Positions 1-8,930 of a stretch of 64,000 nucleotides of DNA are shown here, one piece after another. Every line of letters begins with the position of its first letter. Positions within the stretch are counted from its first letter, which is position 1. The stretch comes from Sphingobium sp. (lineage in GTDB: Bacteria; Pseudomonadota; Alphaproteobacteria; Sphingomonadales; Sphingomonadaceae), in assembly GCA_035196065.1 (NCBI GenBank), contig CP136575.1, positions 1,083,001 to 1,147,000 of the forward strand, given 5' to 3'. The notes beneath the pieces were generated by a model. It was given only the letters and a program-made list of their open reading frames with translations. It was not told the origin of the DNA and ran no database searches. The position numbers and the translations under genes were made by a program.

Positions 1-1226
1 GTCAGCAAAAGATCGCCAAGGGAAGCAAAGAAGCCATAGCTGTCGTTTTCGGTAAGACTGTGCGCGGCATCCAGGCGCAGTGCCGCCGCGCGAGCAATGC
101 TGGATGGAAAACCCATCGCGCCGGCGTTGGCCTCGCTCCCGTCGATCCCGTCTGTATCGGCAGCCACAACCGCAATCCCAGGCTGACCGCCAAGTTCCAG
201 CAAGGCGCCCAGAACATATTCGCCGTTGCGCCCGCCGCGCCCTTTTCCTCGCACCGTGACCGTCGTCTCGCCTCCGGATATCAGGCAGACGGGCTTGCCC
301 TTGCGCTGCAGCTGCAATGCCAGCCTTGCATGGGCCGCACCCAATTCACGGGCCTCACCTTCCAGATCGTCGCCAAGGATCATCGGCAAATATCCCGAAA
401 CTTTTGCAACGCTCGCCGCTGCCGCCAGGGAATCGGCAGGGCGGATAATCACAAAAGCACTATCCTGCAGCCTGCCCGCAGCAACAGCACGCGGCACCGC
501 CTTTCCGGCACTGGCCAGATGGCGCTCGATCGCCGGTGCAGGCATGATGCCGTAGCGGGCCAGGATTCCGAGCGCGTCGACACGCTTGCCCGCATTCACG
601 ATTGTCGGGCCAGAGCCGATCGACTCGATGGCATCTCCTGGAATGTCAGAAACCGCCAATGTAACAACGCGCGCTGAACCGGCGAGCCGCGCAAGCTCGC
701 CACCTTTGACCGTAGAGAGTTGCTGTCGCACCATGTTGATCTCGCGGATCGGTACGCCCGAAGCGAGCAATGCTTTTGTCACTGCCTGCTTGTCGGCCAA
801 ACTGACACCATCCGGCAAGCCAACCATAAGCGATGATGCTCCGCCGGAAATCAGTGCCAGAATCAGGTCGTCCTCGCCCAGCCCACGAACCAATGCCCGC
901 ATATGTTCGCCAGCCGCTACGCTGCTTTCATCAGGAACCGGGTGGCTGGCTTCGAGCACCTCGATACGGCCAGAGTATCCGGGGATTGCACTGCCGCGAG
1001 ACGTGACCACCGCTCCTTTCAGCGGCGCGCTCCACACGCGATCGAGTTCCGCCGCCATCGCAGCAGCCGCTTTGCCCCCGCCAATCACGACAGTTCGGCC
1101 TATGGGAGGAGGCGGAAGAAAACCAGCAAGCTTGCCTTCGATCCGAGCCGCGCCCAAAGCTGCATCGAACAGCCCGCGCAGCAGCTGCCGTTGTCCGGCT
1201 TCTTCGTCGCTAGTGCAGACGGTCAT
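1..1226 (-). CDS. Glycerate 2-kinase, MOFRL family (3' end outside window)
   Basis: Predicted to phosphorylate D-glycerate to 2-phosphoglycerate, feeding hydroxypyruvate/glycerate carbon into lower glycolysis. About 408 residues are visible, with only a short C-terminal tail lost at the left edge. Family signatures: the GGGKAAAAMA loop near residues 48-57, ISGGASSLM near 125-133, and close to the edge NDSYGFFASLGD, the start of the MOFRL C-terminal signature. The ATG (1224-1226) overlaps the TGA of the upstream dehydrogenase as ATGA, so translation is probably coupled. The pairing with a hydroxyacid/hydroxypyruvate reductase fits hydroxypyruvate -> glycerate -> 2-phosphoglycerate. The kinase call is strong; the physiological substrate source is inferred. 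Confidence 0.9.
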   Translation of the reverse strand, partial: MTVCTSDEEAGQRQLLRGLFDAALGAARIEGKLAGFLPPPPIGRTVVIGGGKAAAAMAAELDRVWSAPLKGAVVTSRGSAIPGYSGRIEVLEASHPVPDESSVAAGEHMRALVRGLGEDDLILALISGGASSLMVGLPDGVSLADKQAVTKALLASGVPIREINMVRQQLSTVKGGELARLAGSARVVTLAVSDIPGDAIESIGSGPTIVNAGKRVDALGILARYGIMPAPAIERHLASAGKAVPRAVAAGRLQDSAFVIIRPADSLAAAASVAKVSGYLPMILGDDLEGEARELGAAHARLALQLQRKGKPVCLISGGETTVTVRGKGRGGRNGEYVLGALLELGGQPGIAVVAADTDGIDGSEANAGAMGFPSSIARAAALRLDAAHSLTENDSYGFFASLGDLLL

Positions 1227-2200
1227 GGTATGACGACCCGCGACGCCAGTGGACGCCCTGCGAAAAACGCATCCACATCGCGCACAAGGCTTAAACCCAT
1301 GGCCTCCCGCGCGCCTGTCGTGGCGCTGCCGATATGCGGTAAAAGGTAAGTGTTTGGCGCCGCCAGAAGCTCTTCGGATACCTTTGGTTCACCCACAAAT
1401 ACGTCCAGCCCCGCCGCTGCGATCCTGCCGCTTCGCAAGGCGTTGATCAGAGCCGTCTCGTCAATCAACCCGCCGCGCGCGGTGTTGATCACGATTGCCC
1501 CCGGCTTCAACAGGGCCAGCCTGTCCGCATTCAACCAGGCGTGTGTTTCCGTTGAAAGCGGCAAGTGCAGAGAAATGAAATCGCTCTCCTGCACAACCTC
1601 TTCAAGCGAGCCGCACAGGTGCACATTGTCTGCCAGGCCATTCCCGGCGGGAGAGCGGACATAGGTGCGAACCTGCATTCCAAAGCCGCGCGCCCTTTCA
1701 GCCACTGCCCGGCCAATCCGCCCGAACCCAAGGATGCCAAGGGTCTTGCCATAAATGTCAGCACCAAGCAGCTGGGTCGGTTCCCAACCGTGCCATTGCC
1801 CTTGACGCAGCATGGCCTGTGCTTCCCAGCCACGCCGGGCGGCGCCAAGCAGCAGCAGCCAGGTCACGTCGGCCGTGGCCTGGGTCAAAACATCCGGGGT
1901 ATTGACCAACACGATCCCGCGCGCCTTGAGCGCGGCGACATCGACATGATCGAACCCGACAGAATAGGTCGCGACAAGCCGGATCGAAGCGGGAAGCCGG
2001 GCAACGAAGTCAGGCGTAATCCGGTTCATCAGAGTGCAGACCAGGGCATCGTGACCTGCGCACCGCGCCAGCACCTGTTCCTGATCGCTGACCCCGTCCA
2101 GCACGGTCAGGTCGGCGAACTGGCCGAATTGTTCGACCACCGCCTGCGGCATCGCATAGGTTGCCAGCACCTGCGGGCGAACCGGTTGGCTTTTTGGCAT
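1223..2200 (-). CDS. D-2-hydroxyacid dehydrogenase (hydroxypyruvate/glyoxylate reductase type)
   Basis: A 325-residue NAD(P)-dependent 2-hydroxyacid dehydrogenase of the D-isomer family. The nucleotide-binding GFGRIG is at about 158-163, followed by the VRS segment near the cofactor phosphate. The catalytic triad is visible: Arg242 in INTARGG, Glu271 in VGEPKV and His289 in LLPHIGSAT. Length is normal. The ATG at 2200 has AAGGAG about 13 bases upstream; a GTG one codon earlier is an alternative. It sits directly before glycerate kinase with a 4-base overlap, which favours hydroxypyruvate or glyoxylate reductase as its role (inference); D-lactate-type substrates cannot be excluded. Confidence 0.9.
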   Translation of the reverse strand: MPKSQPVRPQVLATYAMPQAVVEQFGQFADLTVLDGVSDQEQVLARCAGHDALVCTLMNRITPDFVARLPASIRLVATYSVGFDHVDVAALKARGIVLVNTPDVLTQATADVTWLLLLGAARRGWEAQAMLRQGQWHGWEPTQLLGADIYGKTLGILGFGRIGRAVAERARGFGMQVRTYVRSPAGNGLADNVHLCGSLEEVVQESDFISLHLPLSTETHAWLNADRLALLKPGAIVINTARGGLIDETALINALRSGRIAAAGLDVFVGEPKVSEELLAAPNTYLLPHIGSATTGAREAMGLSLVRDVDAFFAGRPLASRVVIP

Positions 2201-2233
2201 CACGGCCGCCTGACTCCTTGCCTCTGGCGTCTC

Positions 2234-3544
2234 TCAGGACGCAGCCATTCCGTAGCCAACCTCGCGCCGGCCATAACGCCGCACCCGAAGGTTTGCTTGC
2301 TCCGCATGGCCCACAAACCCTTCGAGCATACACAGCCGCGAACAGTAAGCCCCTACCTGCGCAGCGGCTTCATCTGTCAGCACTTTTTGATAACTGTGGG
2401 TCTTCAGGAACTTTCCGACCCATAGCCCGCCAGTGTAACGCCCCGCGCGCCGGGTAGGCAGCGTGTGGTTGGTGCCGATTACCTTGTCCCCGTTGGAAAC
2501 ATTGGTGCGCGGACCAAGGAACAGTGCGCCATAAGAATGCATATTCTCAAGATACCAGTCATCCCGGTCGGTCATCACCTGCACGTGTTCAGAGGCGATC
2601 TGGTTGGCGATTTGCAGCATTTCTTCATGGTTGTCGCACAGGATCACTTCGCCATAGTCCCGCCAGCTCGCTGCGGCAGTTTCGGCGGTGGGCAGGATGG
2701 CCAGCAATCGCTCGACCTCGGCAATGGTCCCCTCGGCCAGGCGGTGCGAGGTGGTTACCAGCACGGCGGGCGAATTGTAGCCATGCTCTGCCTGCCCCAG
2801 AAGATCGGTCGCACACATTTCCGCGTCGACCGTCTCATCCGCGATGACCATCGTTTCGGTCGGACCGGCGAACAGGTCGATCCCAACCCGCCCGAACAGC
2901 TGCCGCTTTGCCTCCGCAACAAAGGCATTGCCCGGGCCGACCAGCATGTCGACCGGCTGGATCGTCTCTGTACCCAAGGCCATTGCGCCGACCGCCTGAA
3001 TCCCGCCCAGGACATAGATTTCATGCGCTCCGGCCAGCTTCATTGCGGCGACGATGGCGGGATGCGGCGCTCCACCGTGCGGCGGAGCCGATGCCACGAT
3101 CCGGGGGACACCGGCCACGGCCGCCGTCAATACCGACATATGTGCCGAAGCAACCATCGGGAACTTGCCGCCAGGGACGTAACACCCCACCGACTGCACG
3201 GGGATATTCCGGTGGCCCAGGATCACGCCGGGCAAGGTTTCCATCTCAAGATCCCGCAGGCAAGCACGCTGCGCCTCGGCAAAGCGGCGGATCTGGGTCT
3301 GCGCGAACTGGATGTCTTCCATATCCCGGGCCGATACGCGCGACATCGCGCTGTCGATCTCGGAATCGCTCAGCCGGTAGGATGGCCGGGACAGGTTGTC
3401 GAACCGTTCCGACAGCGCGCGAACCGCCGCATCCCCGCCCGTTTCGATAGCAGCAAGGGTCGTTTCGACCACCTTGCGGACCTCGGCATTCTCCGCCGCC
3501 CGGTCCCCTTCGGGCTTGCCCCGCTTGAGATAGGTAATGGGCAT
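2234..3544 (-). CDS. Histidinol dehydrogenase paralogue (HpsN-like catabolic alcohol dehydrogenase)
   Basis: A 436-residue protein of the HisD fold, which oxidises a primary alcohol through the aldehyde to the acid with Zn2+ and NAD+. The expected residues are present: Gln251 and His254 in GQAEHG, the catalytic pair Glu319-His320 in SEHVQV, Asp353 in NGDK and His413 in VGHAEQ. No other his genes are nearby, and the neighbours are catabolic dehydrogenases, a decarboxylase and a kinase. A catabolic role resembling sulfopropanediol dehydrogenase HpsN is therefore more likely than histidine synthesis. No sulfonate gene is visible, so the substrate is unknown. GGAGG lies 7 bases before the ATG at 3544. 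Confidence 0.85.
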   Translation of the reverse strand: MPITYLKRGKPEGDRAAENAEVRKVVETTLAAIETGGDAAVRALSERFDNLSRPSYRLSDSEIDSAMSRVSARDMEDIQFAQTQIRRFAEAQRACLRDLEMETLPGVILGHRNIPVQSVGCYVPGGKFPMVASAHMSVLTAAVAGVPRIVASAPPHGGAPHPAIVAAMKLAGAHEIYVLGGIQAVGAMALGTETIQPVDMLVGPGNAFVAEAKRQLFGRVGIDLFAGPTETMVIADETVDAEMCATDLLGQAEHGYNSPAVLVTTSHRLAEGTIAEVERLLAILPTAETAAASWRDYGEVILCDNHEEMLQIANQIASEHVQVMTDRDDWYLENMHSYGALFLGPRTNVSNGDKVIGTNHTLPTRRAGRYTGGLWVGKFLKTHSYQKVLTDEAAAQVGAYCSRLCMLEGFVGHAEQANLRVRRYGRREVGYGMAAS

Positions 3545-3625
3545 GATCAATCCTCCCGGCGACCGGGCCAGACCATCGGCCGGATCGCTGCTACGTGTGT
3601 CAGGGTTGCGCCGCGTTGGCGCCGC

Positions 3626-4462
3626 TCAATCGACGCGCCGCGTCTCGGCAATGCTGGAACCGCCGATCGTTTCGATCAGATGTGCACCCTGAAAACCATG
3701 GTTCTCCAGTTCCGCAAAGGCGTTCACGATATGGTACAGGGTCGGCAATTCGTCCCACGAGCAATGCCGGAACGCGAACTCTCCCTTGCCCACCTGGAAA
3801 TTGGTGATCGAGATGTTCTGGCGCACAACGTCATGAGGTGAGAGCGTCACATATTCCACATCGGCCTCGCCCCAGGAACCAGTCTTGGGAATGTACTTGT
3901 AAGACAGCATTCCATGGTGATCGGGATCGAGCGGCGGACTGGTCACCCCCTGAAGCGTAACCAGATCGCTGACACTCAGGTCAAGGAAGGGACTGTCGAG
4001 CCAGCTCAGGCGGAGCGACTGGCGCCCGTCGATGATCCGCGGTTCCGGGATTTCGCAATAGAGTTTGTTATGCCCCAGTTCTTCCCGCCCGCTGAGGATC
4101 GGATCGCAGAGGTTTTCCCAGCGGACCAGCACCAGCGTGCCATTGACCGGGCCATCTTTCCCGTGAAAGGTGACCTCGAACTTGACGTCGAACAGGTTGT
4201 AGCCACGGCCCGCCAACCAGCCGATTTCGGTCATGTAGTTCGCCTCGACAGTCACCACCGGCGGCCCGCGCAATTCAAACCGATCGGGCAGCATGGCCTG
4301 CAACTGATCCGCGTTGGTCAGCATCCTGACGCCGATCATCTTCATCCGGGGTGTATAACGGAAATCGAAGTCTCGCTCGTCAGGCCACTGCCGCGGACCC
4401 GGCATGGGGCCGAAGAATACAGGCATCCGATAGAACTGCCCAGCCTTTGGCGCGAACGGCAT
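3626..4462 (-). CDS. Acetoacetate decarboxylase-fold protein (ADC family)
   Basis: A 278-residue protein of the acetoacetate decarboxylase superfamily. ADC enzymes decarboxylate or rearrange beta-keto acids through a Schiff-base lysine. Here the segment GREELGHNKLYCEI places Lys133 at the expected position. The start at 4462 is chosen because GGGGAGG lies just upstream; a longer reading from 4528 has no ribosome binding site. It is divergent from the SDR gene and followed by the HisD-like gene. TTGACC upstream on this strand may be a -35. The likely job is decarboxylation of a beta-keto acid made by the flanking dehydrogenases (inference); the substrate is unknown. Confidence 0.8.
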   Translation of the reverse strand: MPFAPKAGQFYRMPVFFGPMPGPRQWPDERDFDFRYTPRMKMIGVRMLTNADQLQAMLPDRFELRGPPVVTVEANYMTEIGWLAGRGYNLFDVKFEVTFHGKDGPVNGTLVLVRWENLCDPILSGREELGHNKLYCEIPEPRIIDGRQSLRLSWLDSPFLDLSVSDLVTLQGVTSPPLDPDHHGMLSYKYIPKTGSWGEADVEYVTLSPHDVVRQNISITNFQVGKGEFAFRHCSWDELPTLYHIVNAFAELENHGFQGAHLIETIGGSSIAETRRVD

Positions 4463-4573
4463 CGTAATCCTCCCCAAAACAATCTTAGCGATGGAACCTG
4501 ACACAAGGTCAATGTAAGCACTGTACATATCGTGAAGGATCCGTCAATCACGACGCGAACCAGGGAGGGCAGG
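4463..4573. promoter_or_regulatory. Divergent promoter region between the ADC-like and SDR genes
   Basis: This 111-base gap lies between divergently transcribed genes. It contains a short inverted repeat with ATGTA and TACAT arms at 4512-4528, just upstream of a TTGACC on the minus strand. It could be an operator controlling both transcripts, but the arms are only 5 bases and no regulator gene is visible nearby. Confidence 0.3.
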
Positions 4574-5311
4574 ATGCCGCAACTCACATTTGAATTGCAG
4601 GGCAAGGCCGCAGTCGTAACCGGTGCCAGTCGCGGACTGGGGGCTGAAATAGCGGTGGCGCTTGCAGCTGCTGGCGCACAGGTCCTTGCCGTGGCCCGCG
4701 ACCATCAGGCCCTGGCCGAACTTGCCGCGCGGCAGAAGGGGATTGAACCGTGGCCGATGGATGTTCTCGACCCCCGGTTCCCGGAGAGTCTGGCCAGCCG
4801 GAGCGTCGACATACTGGTCAACAATGTCGGGATGAACCGGCCAATGCCGATGGAGGCGGTTCCGGCCAAAGTGCTCGATGACATGCTGAATCTCAACGTC
4901 CGCAGCGTCTATCTGGCATCGCAGGCGGCGGTGCAGGCGATGCTAAGGCAGGGCCGGGGCGGAACGATAATCAACATTACCAGCCAGATGGGCCATGTAG
5001 GCAGTCCTCAGCGGACGGTTTACTGCATGACCAAACATGCGCTCGAAGGCCTGACCAAGGCGATGGCTGTCGAGCTTGCTCCGCACGGCATCAGGGTGAA
5101 CGCCGTTGCCCCGACTTTCATCGAAACGCCGATGACCAAACCGATGTTGGCAGATCCAGCATTCAGGAACTTTGTCGAAACCATGATTCCGCTGGGCCGC
5201 CTGGGTAGCCCGGCAGACGTTGCCGCGGCGACGCTCTACCTCGCATCTCCGCTATCCAGAATGGTAACTGGGACTAGTCTTTTAGTTGACGGCGGATGGA
5301 CAGCACAGTAA
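4574..5311 (+). CDS. SDR family NAD(P)-dependent oxidoreductase
   Basis: A 245-residue classical short-chain dehydrogenase. The TGASRGLG cofactor loop is at 16-23, NNVG at 83-86, the catalytic Ser near 137 (TSQMG), and Tyr150/Lys154 in YCMTK. The C-terminal PLGRLG...LVDGG pattern is typical of FabG-like enzymes. The ATG at 4574 is preferred because GGGAGGG lies 5 bases upstream; an in-frame GTG at 4532 lacks a binding site. Divergent from the ADC-like gene, so it probably shares the same inducer and oxidises a hydroxyl to the ketone that the decarboxylase acts on (inference). Confidence 0.85.
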   Translation: MPQLTFELQGKAAVVTGASRGLGAEIAVALAAAGAQVLAVARDHQALAELAARQKGIEPWPMDVLDPRFPESLASRSVDILVNNVGMNRPMPMEAVPAKVLDDMLNLNVRSVYLASQAAVQAMLRQGRGGTIINITSQMGHVGSPQRTVYCMTKHALEGLTKAMAVELAPHGIRVNAVAPTFIETPMTKPMLADPAFRNFVETMIPLGRLGSPADVAAATLYLASPLSRMVTGTSLLVDGGWTAQ

Positions 5312-5617
5312 CCTACGTCCGCCGAAAAAAGGATCTCAATCGAGTGATAAGCTCAAGGCAGCAAATAGCAGATGAAGGCTCACTGACGGTACGCGCTATG
5401 GAGGCAGAGGACCTACCTGCGGCTTTGGAACTGCAGGCGCAAAACTATCCGCCATTCCTCATCGAAGATAACCAGGCATTTGCAAGCCGGCTGAATGTTG
5501 CCGCGCCGTATTGCCTTGTTGCGTTACTGGATGGCACTCTCGTTGGTTATCTACTGGCACATGGATGGCCGCGAAGATCCCCTCCGCCTGTCGGTAAAGT
5601 GCTATCAAATGCAGAGT
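5296..5617 (+). pseudogene. GNAT acetyltransferase, truncated by an IS21-family insertion
   Basis: N-terminal part of a GNAT N-acetyltransferase. The segment LTVRAMEAEDLPAALELQ followed by FLIEDNQAFASRL and CLVALLDGTLVGYLLAH is the usual beta1-helix-beta2-4 start of the fold. After about 107 codons the reading frame runs into the left end of the insertion sequence at 5618 and stops inside its terminal repeat, so the acetyl-CoA-binding half is missing. The missing 3' half is not found on the other side of the element, which suggests loss of adjacent DNA. The ATG overlaps the end of the SDR gene, so it was once part of that operon. Confidence 0.7.
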
Positions 5618-5647
5618 TGTTGATTGTCGTTGAGAAGTGACCCGTTA
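5618..5647 (+). repeat. IS21 left terminal inverted repeat
   Basis: The left end begins TGTTGATTGTCG and runs through TTGAGAAGTGACCCGTTA. It is the exact complement of the right end at 8094-8122. A related internal copy (CTGAGATTTGACCC) lies about 35 bases inward. Confidence 0.9.
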
Positions 5648-5729
5648 GGGGCATAAGTTTTCACTGAGATTTGACCCATGTTTGAACCACACCCTGACCG
5701 ACCGGTTGGGGGGATGAGGAGTGATCAAC

Positions 5730-7268
5730 ATGGATTTATTGAGTGTGATACGTCGCTGGCGTTTTCGGCAAGGGATGCCGATCCGTGAGATTGTACGGCG
5801 GACAGGATTGTCGCGGAACACGATCCGCAAGTATTTACGTGCAGACACGTTAGAACCGGTATTCAGGGCCTCTGTTCGGCCGAGCAAGCTTGATCCGTTT
5901 GCAGAGAAGCTGTCGGGGTGGCTGCGGATTGAGGTTGGCAAGTCGCGAAAGCAGAAGCGCACAGCCAAGCAGATGCACGCTGATCTTGTGGTATTGGGCT
6001 ATGACGGTTCCTACGAGCGGGTTGCAGCCTTTGTGCGCGCTTGGAAGGCTGAACGCCAACGCGAGCAGCAGACCAGCGGACGCGGCACTTTTGTGCCCTT
6101 GGTGTTTGCGGCGGGTGAAGCCTTCCAGTTCGACTGGAGCGAAGACTGGGCCATTATAGGTGGCAGGCAGACCAAGTTGCAGGTAGCGCATACCAAGCTA
6201 TCATACAGCCGAGCGTTCATTGTTCGGGCATATCCACTTCAGACCCACGAGATGCTGTTCGACGCGCTTGCTGAGGCGTTCAGGGTGCTGGGCGGTGTTC
6301 CCCAGCGGGGTATTTTTGATAATATGAGGACGGCGGTCGATCGCATTGGCCGGGGCAAAGTCAGACAGGTCAATGCGCGCTTTGCCGCTATGGCGAGCCA
6401 TTACCTGTTCGAAGCAGACTTCTGTAACCCGGCCTCGGGGTGGGAGAAAGGACAGGTCGAGAAGAACGTGCAGGATGCGCGGCGGCGGCTGTGGCAGCCC
6501 CTTAGTGCCTCTGGGCCCAGCTTCCCCGATATCGATGCCCTGAACGCTTGGCTGGAGGAACATTGCATTGCGCAATGGGGGCATATCAAGCACGGTAGCC
6601 TGCCTGGTACCGTGGCTGATGTGCATGCCGAGGAAGTCGCCAGCTTGATGCCGCAGGGCCGTATCTTCGACGGCTTTGTCGAACACAGCAAGCGGGTATC
6701 CCCGACCTGCCTCGTGAACTTTGACCGTAACCGTTATAGCGTGCCGGCATCGTTTGCGAACCAGCGGGTGAGCCTGCGGATATACCCGAACCGGGTCGTT
6801 GTTGTTGCCGAAGGGCAGATCGTGTGCGAGCATGTTCGGATTATTGAGCGCTCGCACCATATGCCCGGCCAAACGGTGTATGACTGGCGCCACTATCTGG
6901 CAGTAATCCAACGCAAGCCCGGTGCCTTGCGTAACGGGGCACCCTTCACCGAACTGCCGCAAGCGTTCCGGCAGTTGCAAGGGCTGATCCTCAAGCGGCC
7001 TGGCGGCGACAGGGAGATGGCCGAGATACTGGCGCTTGTGCTGCATCATGATGAGCAGGCAGTGCTATGCGCGGTCGAGCTTGCCCTTGATGCTGGGGTG
7101 GCGACCAAGACCCATGTTCTCAATATCCTGCATCGTTTGACCGATGGCAAAGCTATCCCGCCAACCCCTATAGATGCACCACAGGCTTTGCGCCTTGCGC
7201 GCGAGCCTCTAGCCAATGTCGGGCGCTACGATGCCCTCCGGAACAAGGAGGCGCGTCATGCGTCATGA
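5730..7268 (+). CDS. istA: IS21 family transposase IstA
   Basis: A 512-residue transposase that cuts and joins the IS ends. It has an N-terminal helix-turn-helix ([18 protein letters not shown], about 19-36) and an rve-type DDE integrase core. Acidic residues are visible in FDWSED (Asp135), FDNMRTAV (Asp197) and GWEKGQVEK (Glu near 239-244). A C-terminal beta-barrel-like region follows. The ATG at 5730 is chosen because GAGGAG lies about 10 bases upstream; a GTG at 5721 is too close to it. The stop (7266-7268) lies inside istB, so the two genes are translationally coupled. The gene appears intact. Confidence 0.95.
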   Translation: MDLLSVIRRWRFRQGMPIREIVRRTGLSRNTIRKYLRADTLEPVFRASVRPSKLDPFAEKLSGWLRIEVGKSRKQKRTAKQMHADLVVLGYDGSYERVAAFVRAWKAERQREQQTSGRGTFVPLVFAAGEAFQFDWSEDWAIIGGRQTKLQVAHTKLSYSRAFIVRAYPLQTHEMLFDALAEAFRVLGGVPQRGIFDNMRTAVDRIGRGKVRQVNARFAAMASHYLFEADFCNPASGWEKGQVEKNVQDARRRLWQPLSASGPSFPDIDALNAWLEEHCIAQWGHIKHGSLPGTVADVHAEEVASLMPQGRIFDGFVEHSKRVSPTCLVNFDRNRYSVPASFANQRVSLRIYPNRVVVVAEGQIVCEHVRIIERSHHMPGQTVYDWRHYLAVIQRKPGALRNGAPFTELPQAFRQLQGLILKRPGGDREMAEILALVLHHDEQAVLCAVELALDAGVATKTHVLNILHRLTDGKAIPPTPIDAPQALRLAREPLANVGRYDALRNKEARHAS

Positions 7269-8037
7269 TCCCGCCAGCGCCGCGATCGTGGTCATGCTAC
7301 GCGGCCTCAAGATGTACGGCATGGCTGGCGCCGTCAGCGACCTGATCGAACAGGGTGCCCCTGCGTTCGAAGCGGCTGTGCCGATCCTCTCGCAGCTGCT
7401 CAAGGCGGAGATGACCGAACGTGAGGTCAGATCCATCGCTTACCACATTAAGGCAGCCCGGTTCCCGGCCTACAAGGATCTGGCCGGGTTCGACTTTGCA
7501 GCCAGCGAGGTGAATGAAGCCCTCATCCGTCAACTCCATCGTGGAGATTTTATAGACGGTGCCGACAATATCGTACTGATCGGCGGTCCCGGGACAGGTA
7601 AAAGCCACATGGCTACAGCGCTTGGCGTGCAGGCTGTTGAGCATCACCGCAAAAAGGTCCGCTTCTTCTCCACGGTTGATCTGGTCAATGCGCTGGAACA
7701 GGAAAAGGCTATGAATAAAGCTGGCCAGGTTGCCGAGCGCCTGCTGCGCCTTGATCTCGTCATTCTCGACGAGTTAGGCTATCTGCCGTTCAGTCCATCA
7801 GGCGGCGCGCTGCTGTTCCATCTGCTCTCCAAGCTTTATGAGCAGACCAGCGTCATCATCACCACCAATCTATCGTTCAGCGAATGGGGCGGTGTGTTCG
7901 GTGATGCCAAGATGACGACCGCTTTGCTCGATCGACTTACGCACCACTGCCACATCCTTGAGACCGGGAATGACAGCTTCCGCTTCCGCGCCAGTGCCGC
8001 AGCGCCCAAAAACAGAAAGGAAAAACCAACCTCTTGA
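7258..8037 (+). CDS. istB: IS21 transposition helper ATPase IstB
   Basis: A 259-residue AAA+ ATPase related to DnaC that delivers IstA to target DNA. Walker A GGPGTGKS is at about 109-116 and Walker [11 protein letters not shown] near 166-175. A sensor-like [11 protein letters not shown] segment follows. The start at 7258 has AAGGAGG upstream and overlaps the end of istA by 11 bases. Full length, so the element may still be able to move. Confidence 0.95.
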   Translation: MRHDPASAAIVVMLRGLKMYGMAGAVSDLIEQGAPAFEAAVPILSQLLKAEMTEREVRSIAYHIKAARFPAYKDLAGFDFAASEVNEALIRQLHRGDFIDGADNIVLIGGPGTGKSHMATALGVQAVEHHRKKVRFFSTVDLVNALEQEKAMNKAGQVAERLLRLDLVILDELGYLPFSPSGGALLFHLLSKLYEQTSVIITTNLSFSEWGGVFGDAKMTTALLDRLTHHCHILETGNDSFRFRASAAAPKNRKEKPTS

Positions 8038-8093
8038 CCCAAAACCCGCAACGCGGGATATACCAACCACCCGGGTCACTTCTCAGTGAAAAT

Positions 8094-8122
8094 AACGGGT
8101 CACTTCTCAACGACAATCAACA
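8094..8122 (-). repeat. IS21 right terminal inverted repeat
   Basis: The right end reads TAACGGGTCACTTCTCAACG and then ACAATCAACA. It is the complement of the left end. A second inner copy (GGGTCACTTCTCAGTG) lies immediately to its left. Confidence 0.9.
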
Positions 8123-8160
8123 ATAATCCTTCTTGATGCGCCCCATTGACGATTCCCTTT

Positions 8161-8175
8161 GTTCCGCATCTGTTC
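8161..8175 (+). promoter_or_regulatory. SOS box (LexA-type GTTC-N7-GTTC)
   Basis: GTTCCGCATCTGTTC fits the alphaproteobacterial LexA box of two GTTC half-sites separated by 7 bases. It lies 10 bases upstream of a TTGACA -35 hexamer in front of the XRE/S24 regulator. The uvrA gene in this window carries the same pattern (50200-50214), which supports this consensus in this genome. Confidence 0.65.
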
Positions 8176-8185
8176 CAATATCAGC

Positions 8186-8214
8186 TTGACACAGCCCTCG
8201 CAATCCTGTTCTAT
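8186..8214 (+). promoter_or_regulatory. Sigma70-type promoter of the XRE/S24 regulator
   Basis: A perfect TTGACA (8186-8191), a 17-base spacer and a TTCTAT -10-like hexamer (8209-8214) end 30 bases before the ATG at 8244. Confidence 0.55.
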
Positions 8215-8243
8215 CCACACCGATCAGATTTCTGAGGATAGTT

Positions 8244-8915
8244 ATGTCGACAACTTTGCAGGAGCGCCTCCGCGCACGCATCCGCCAGCTGGGCATGAAC
8301 GTCGCTGACGTTGCCTCACTGGCCGGTGTGAACCGGTCGTTCTTGTACGATATCATCCGCGGCCGATCGCAGACGCCCAATCTGGAGCGTCTCAAGAGCG
8401 TGGCTGCTGCGGTGAAGGTCGACGTCGAATGGCTGCTTCACGGGCAGGGAGACGTCCAGGGCGAAACCCCGCTGGATGAAGGCGCGCAGTCTGACTTCAT
8501 TGGAATTGCTTACGTCAATGCTCGCCCGTCGATGGGGGGCGGGTCCATTCTGGATGAAGAGGCAAAGCCGGGGCGTGATTTCCATTTTCGGCGGTCGTGG
8601 ATCAAGGAACGACTGAAGGCGGCCCCTTCAATGCTACGTGTCATGCAAGTGGAAGGGGATAGCATGAAGCCAACCCTCGAAGATGGCGACACGGTGCTGG
8701 TCGACATGTCGCAGAAGATCCCACAGCCGCCCGGGATCTTTGTACTCCACGACGGCCTCGGGCTGGTGGCCAAGCGCTTGGAGCACGTGCCAATGAGCGA
8801 TCCGCCGCGCGTTCAGATCATTTCGGACAACACCCGTTATCCGCCCTACGATTGCCTGGCCGACGAGGTAAACATCATCGGGCGCATACGCTGGTACGGG
8901 CGGGAGATGTTTTGA
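8244..8915 (+). CDS. XRE/S24-type phage-like repressor
   Basis: A 223-residue protein joining an N-terminal Cro/CI-type HTH (about 5-60, with VADVASLAGVNRSFLYDIIRG as the HTH core) to a C-terminal S24/LexA-like domain. In the second domain VEGDSMKPTLEDGD carries the nucleophile Ser140, and LGLVAKRL supplies Lys178. The region where CI/LexA have an Ala-Gly cleavage pair reads NARPSMGGGS, so self-cleavage is uncertain. It is first in the accessory segment, with its own promoter and an SOS box. It is the likely switch controlling the integrated element (inference). Confidence 0.85.
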   Translation: MSTTLQERLRARIRQLGMNVADVASLAGVNRSFLYDIIRGRSQTPNLERLKSVAAAVKVDVEWLLHGQGDVQGETPLDEGAQSDFIGIAYVNARPSMGGGSILDEEAKPGRDFHFRRSWIKERLKAAPSMLRVMQVEGDSMKPTLEDGDTVLVDMSQKIPQPPGIFVLHDGLGLVAKRLEHVPMSDPPRVQIISDNTRYPPYDCLADEVNIIGRIRWYGREMF

Positions 8916-8930
8916 TGGCTGAGGTGGCCG

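Larger units (their letters stand above)
5618..8122 (+). mobile_element. IS21-family insertion sequence (istA-istB)
   Basis: A 2505-base element with TG...CA ends and matching terminal inverted repeats. TGTTGATTGTCGTTGAGAAG starts the left end, and its complement ends the right end at 8122, with identity continuing through GTGACCCGTTA (about 29 bases). Each end has a second internal copy of the GAGAAGTGACCC-type motif (around 5665 and 8072-8084), as usual for multi-site IS21 termini. It encodes an overlapping istA/istB pair. The flanking bases (GCAGAGT and ATAATCC) do not form a target duplication. Confidence 0.95.

Noticed and set aside
2465-3841. A 458-codon plus-strand ORF opposite the HisD-like gene
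   Set aside because: Antisense shadow rich in His/Arg/Gln with no recognised family.
5611-8130. Target-site duplication of the IS21 element
   Set aside because: Several flank lengths were compared and none match.
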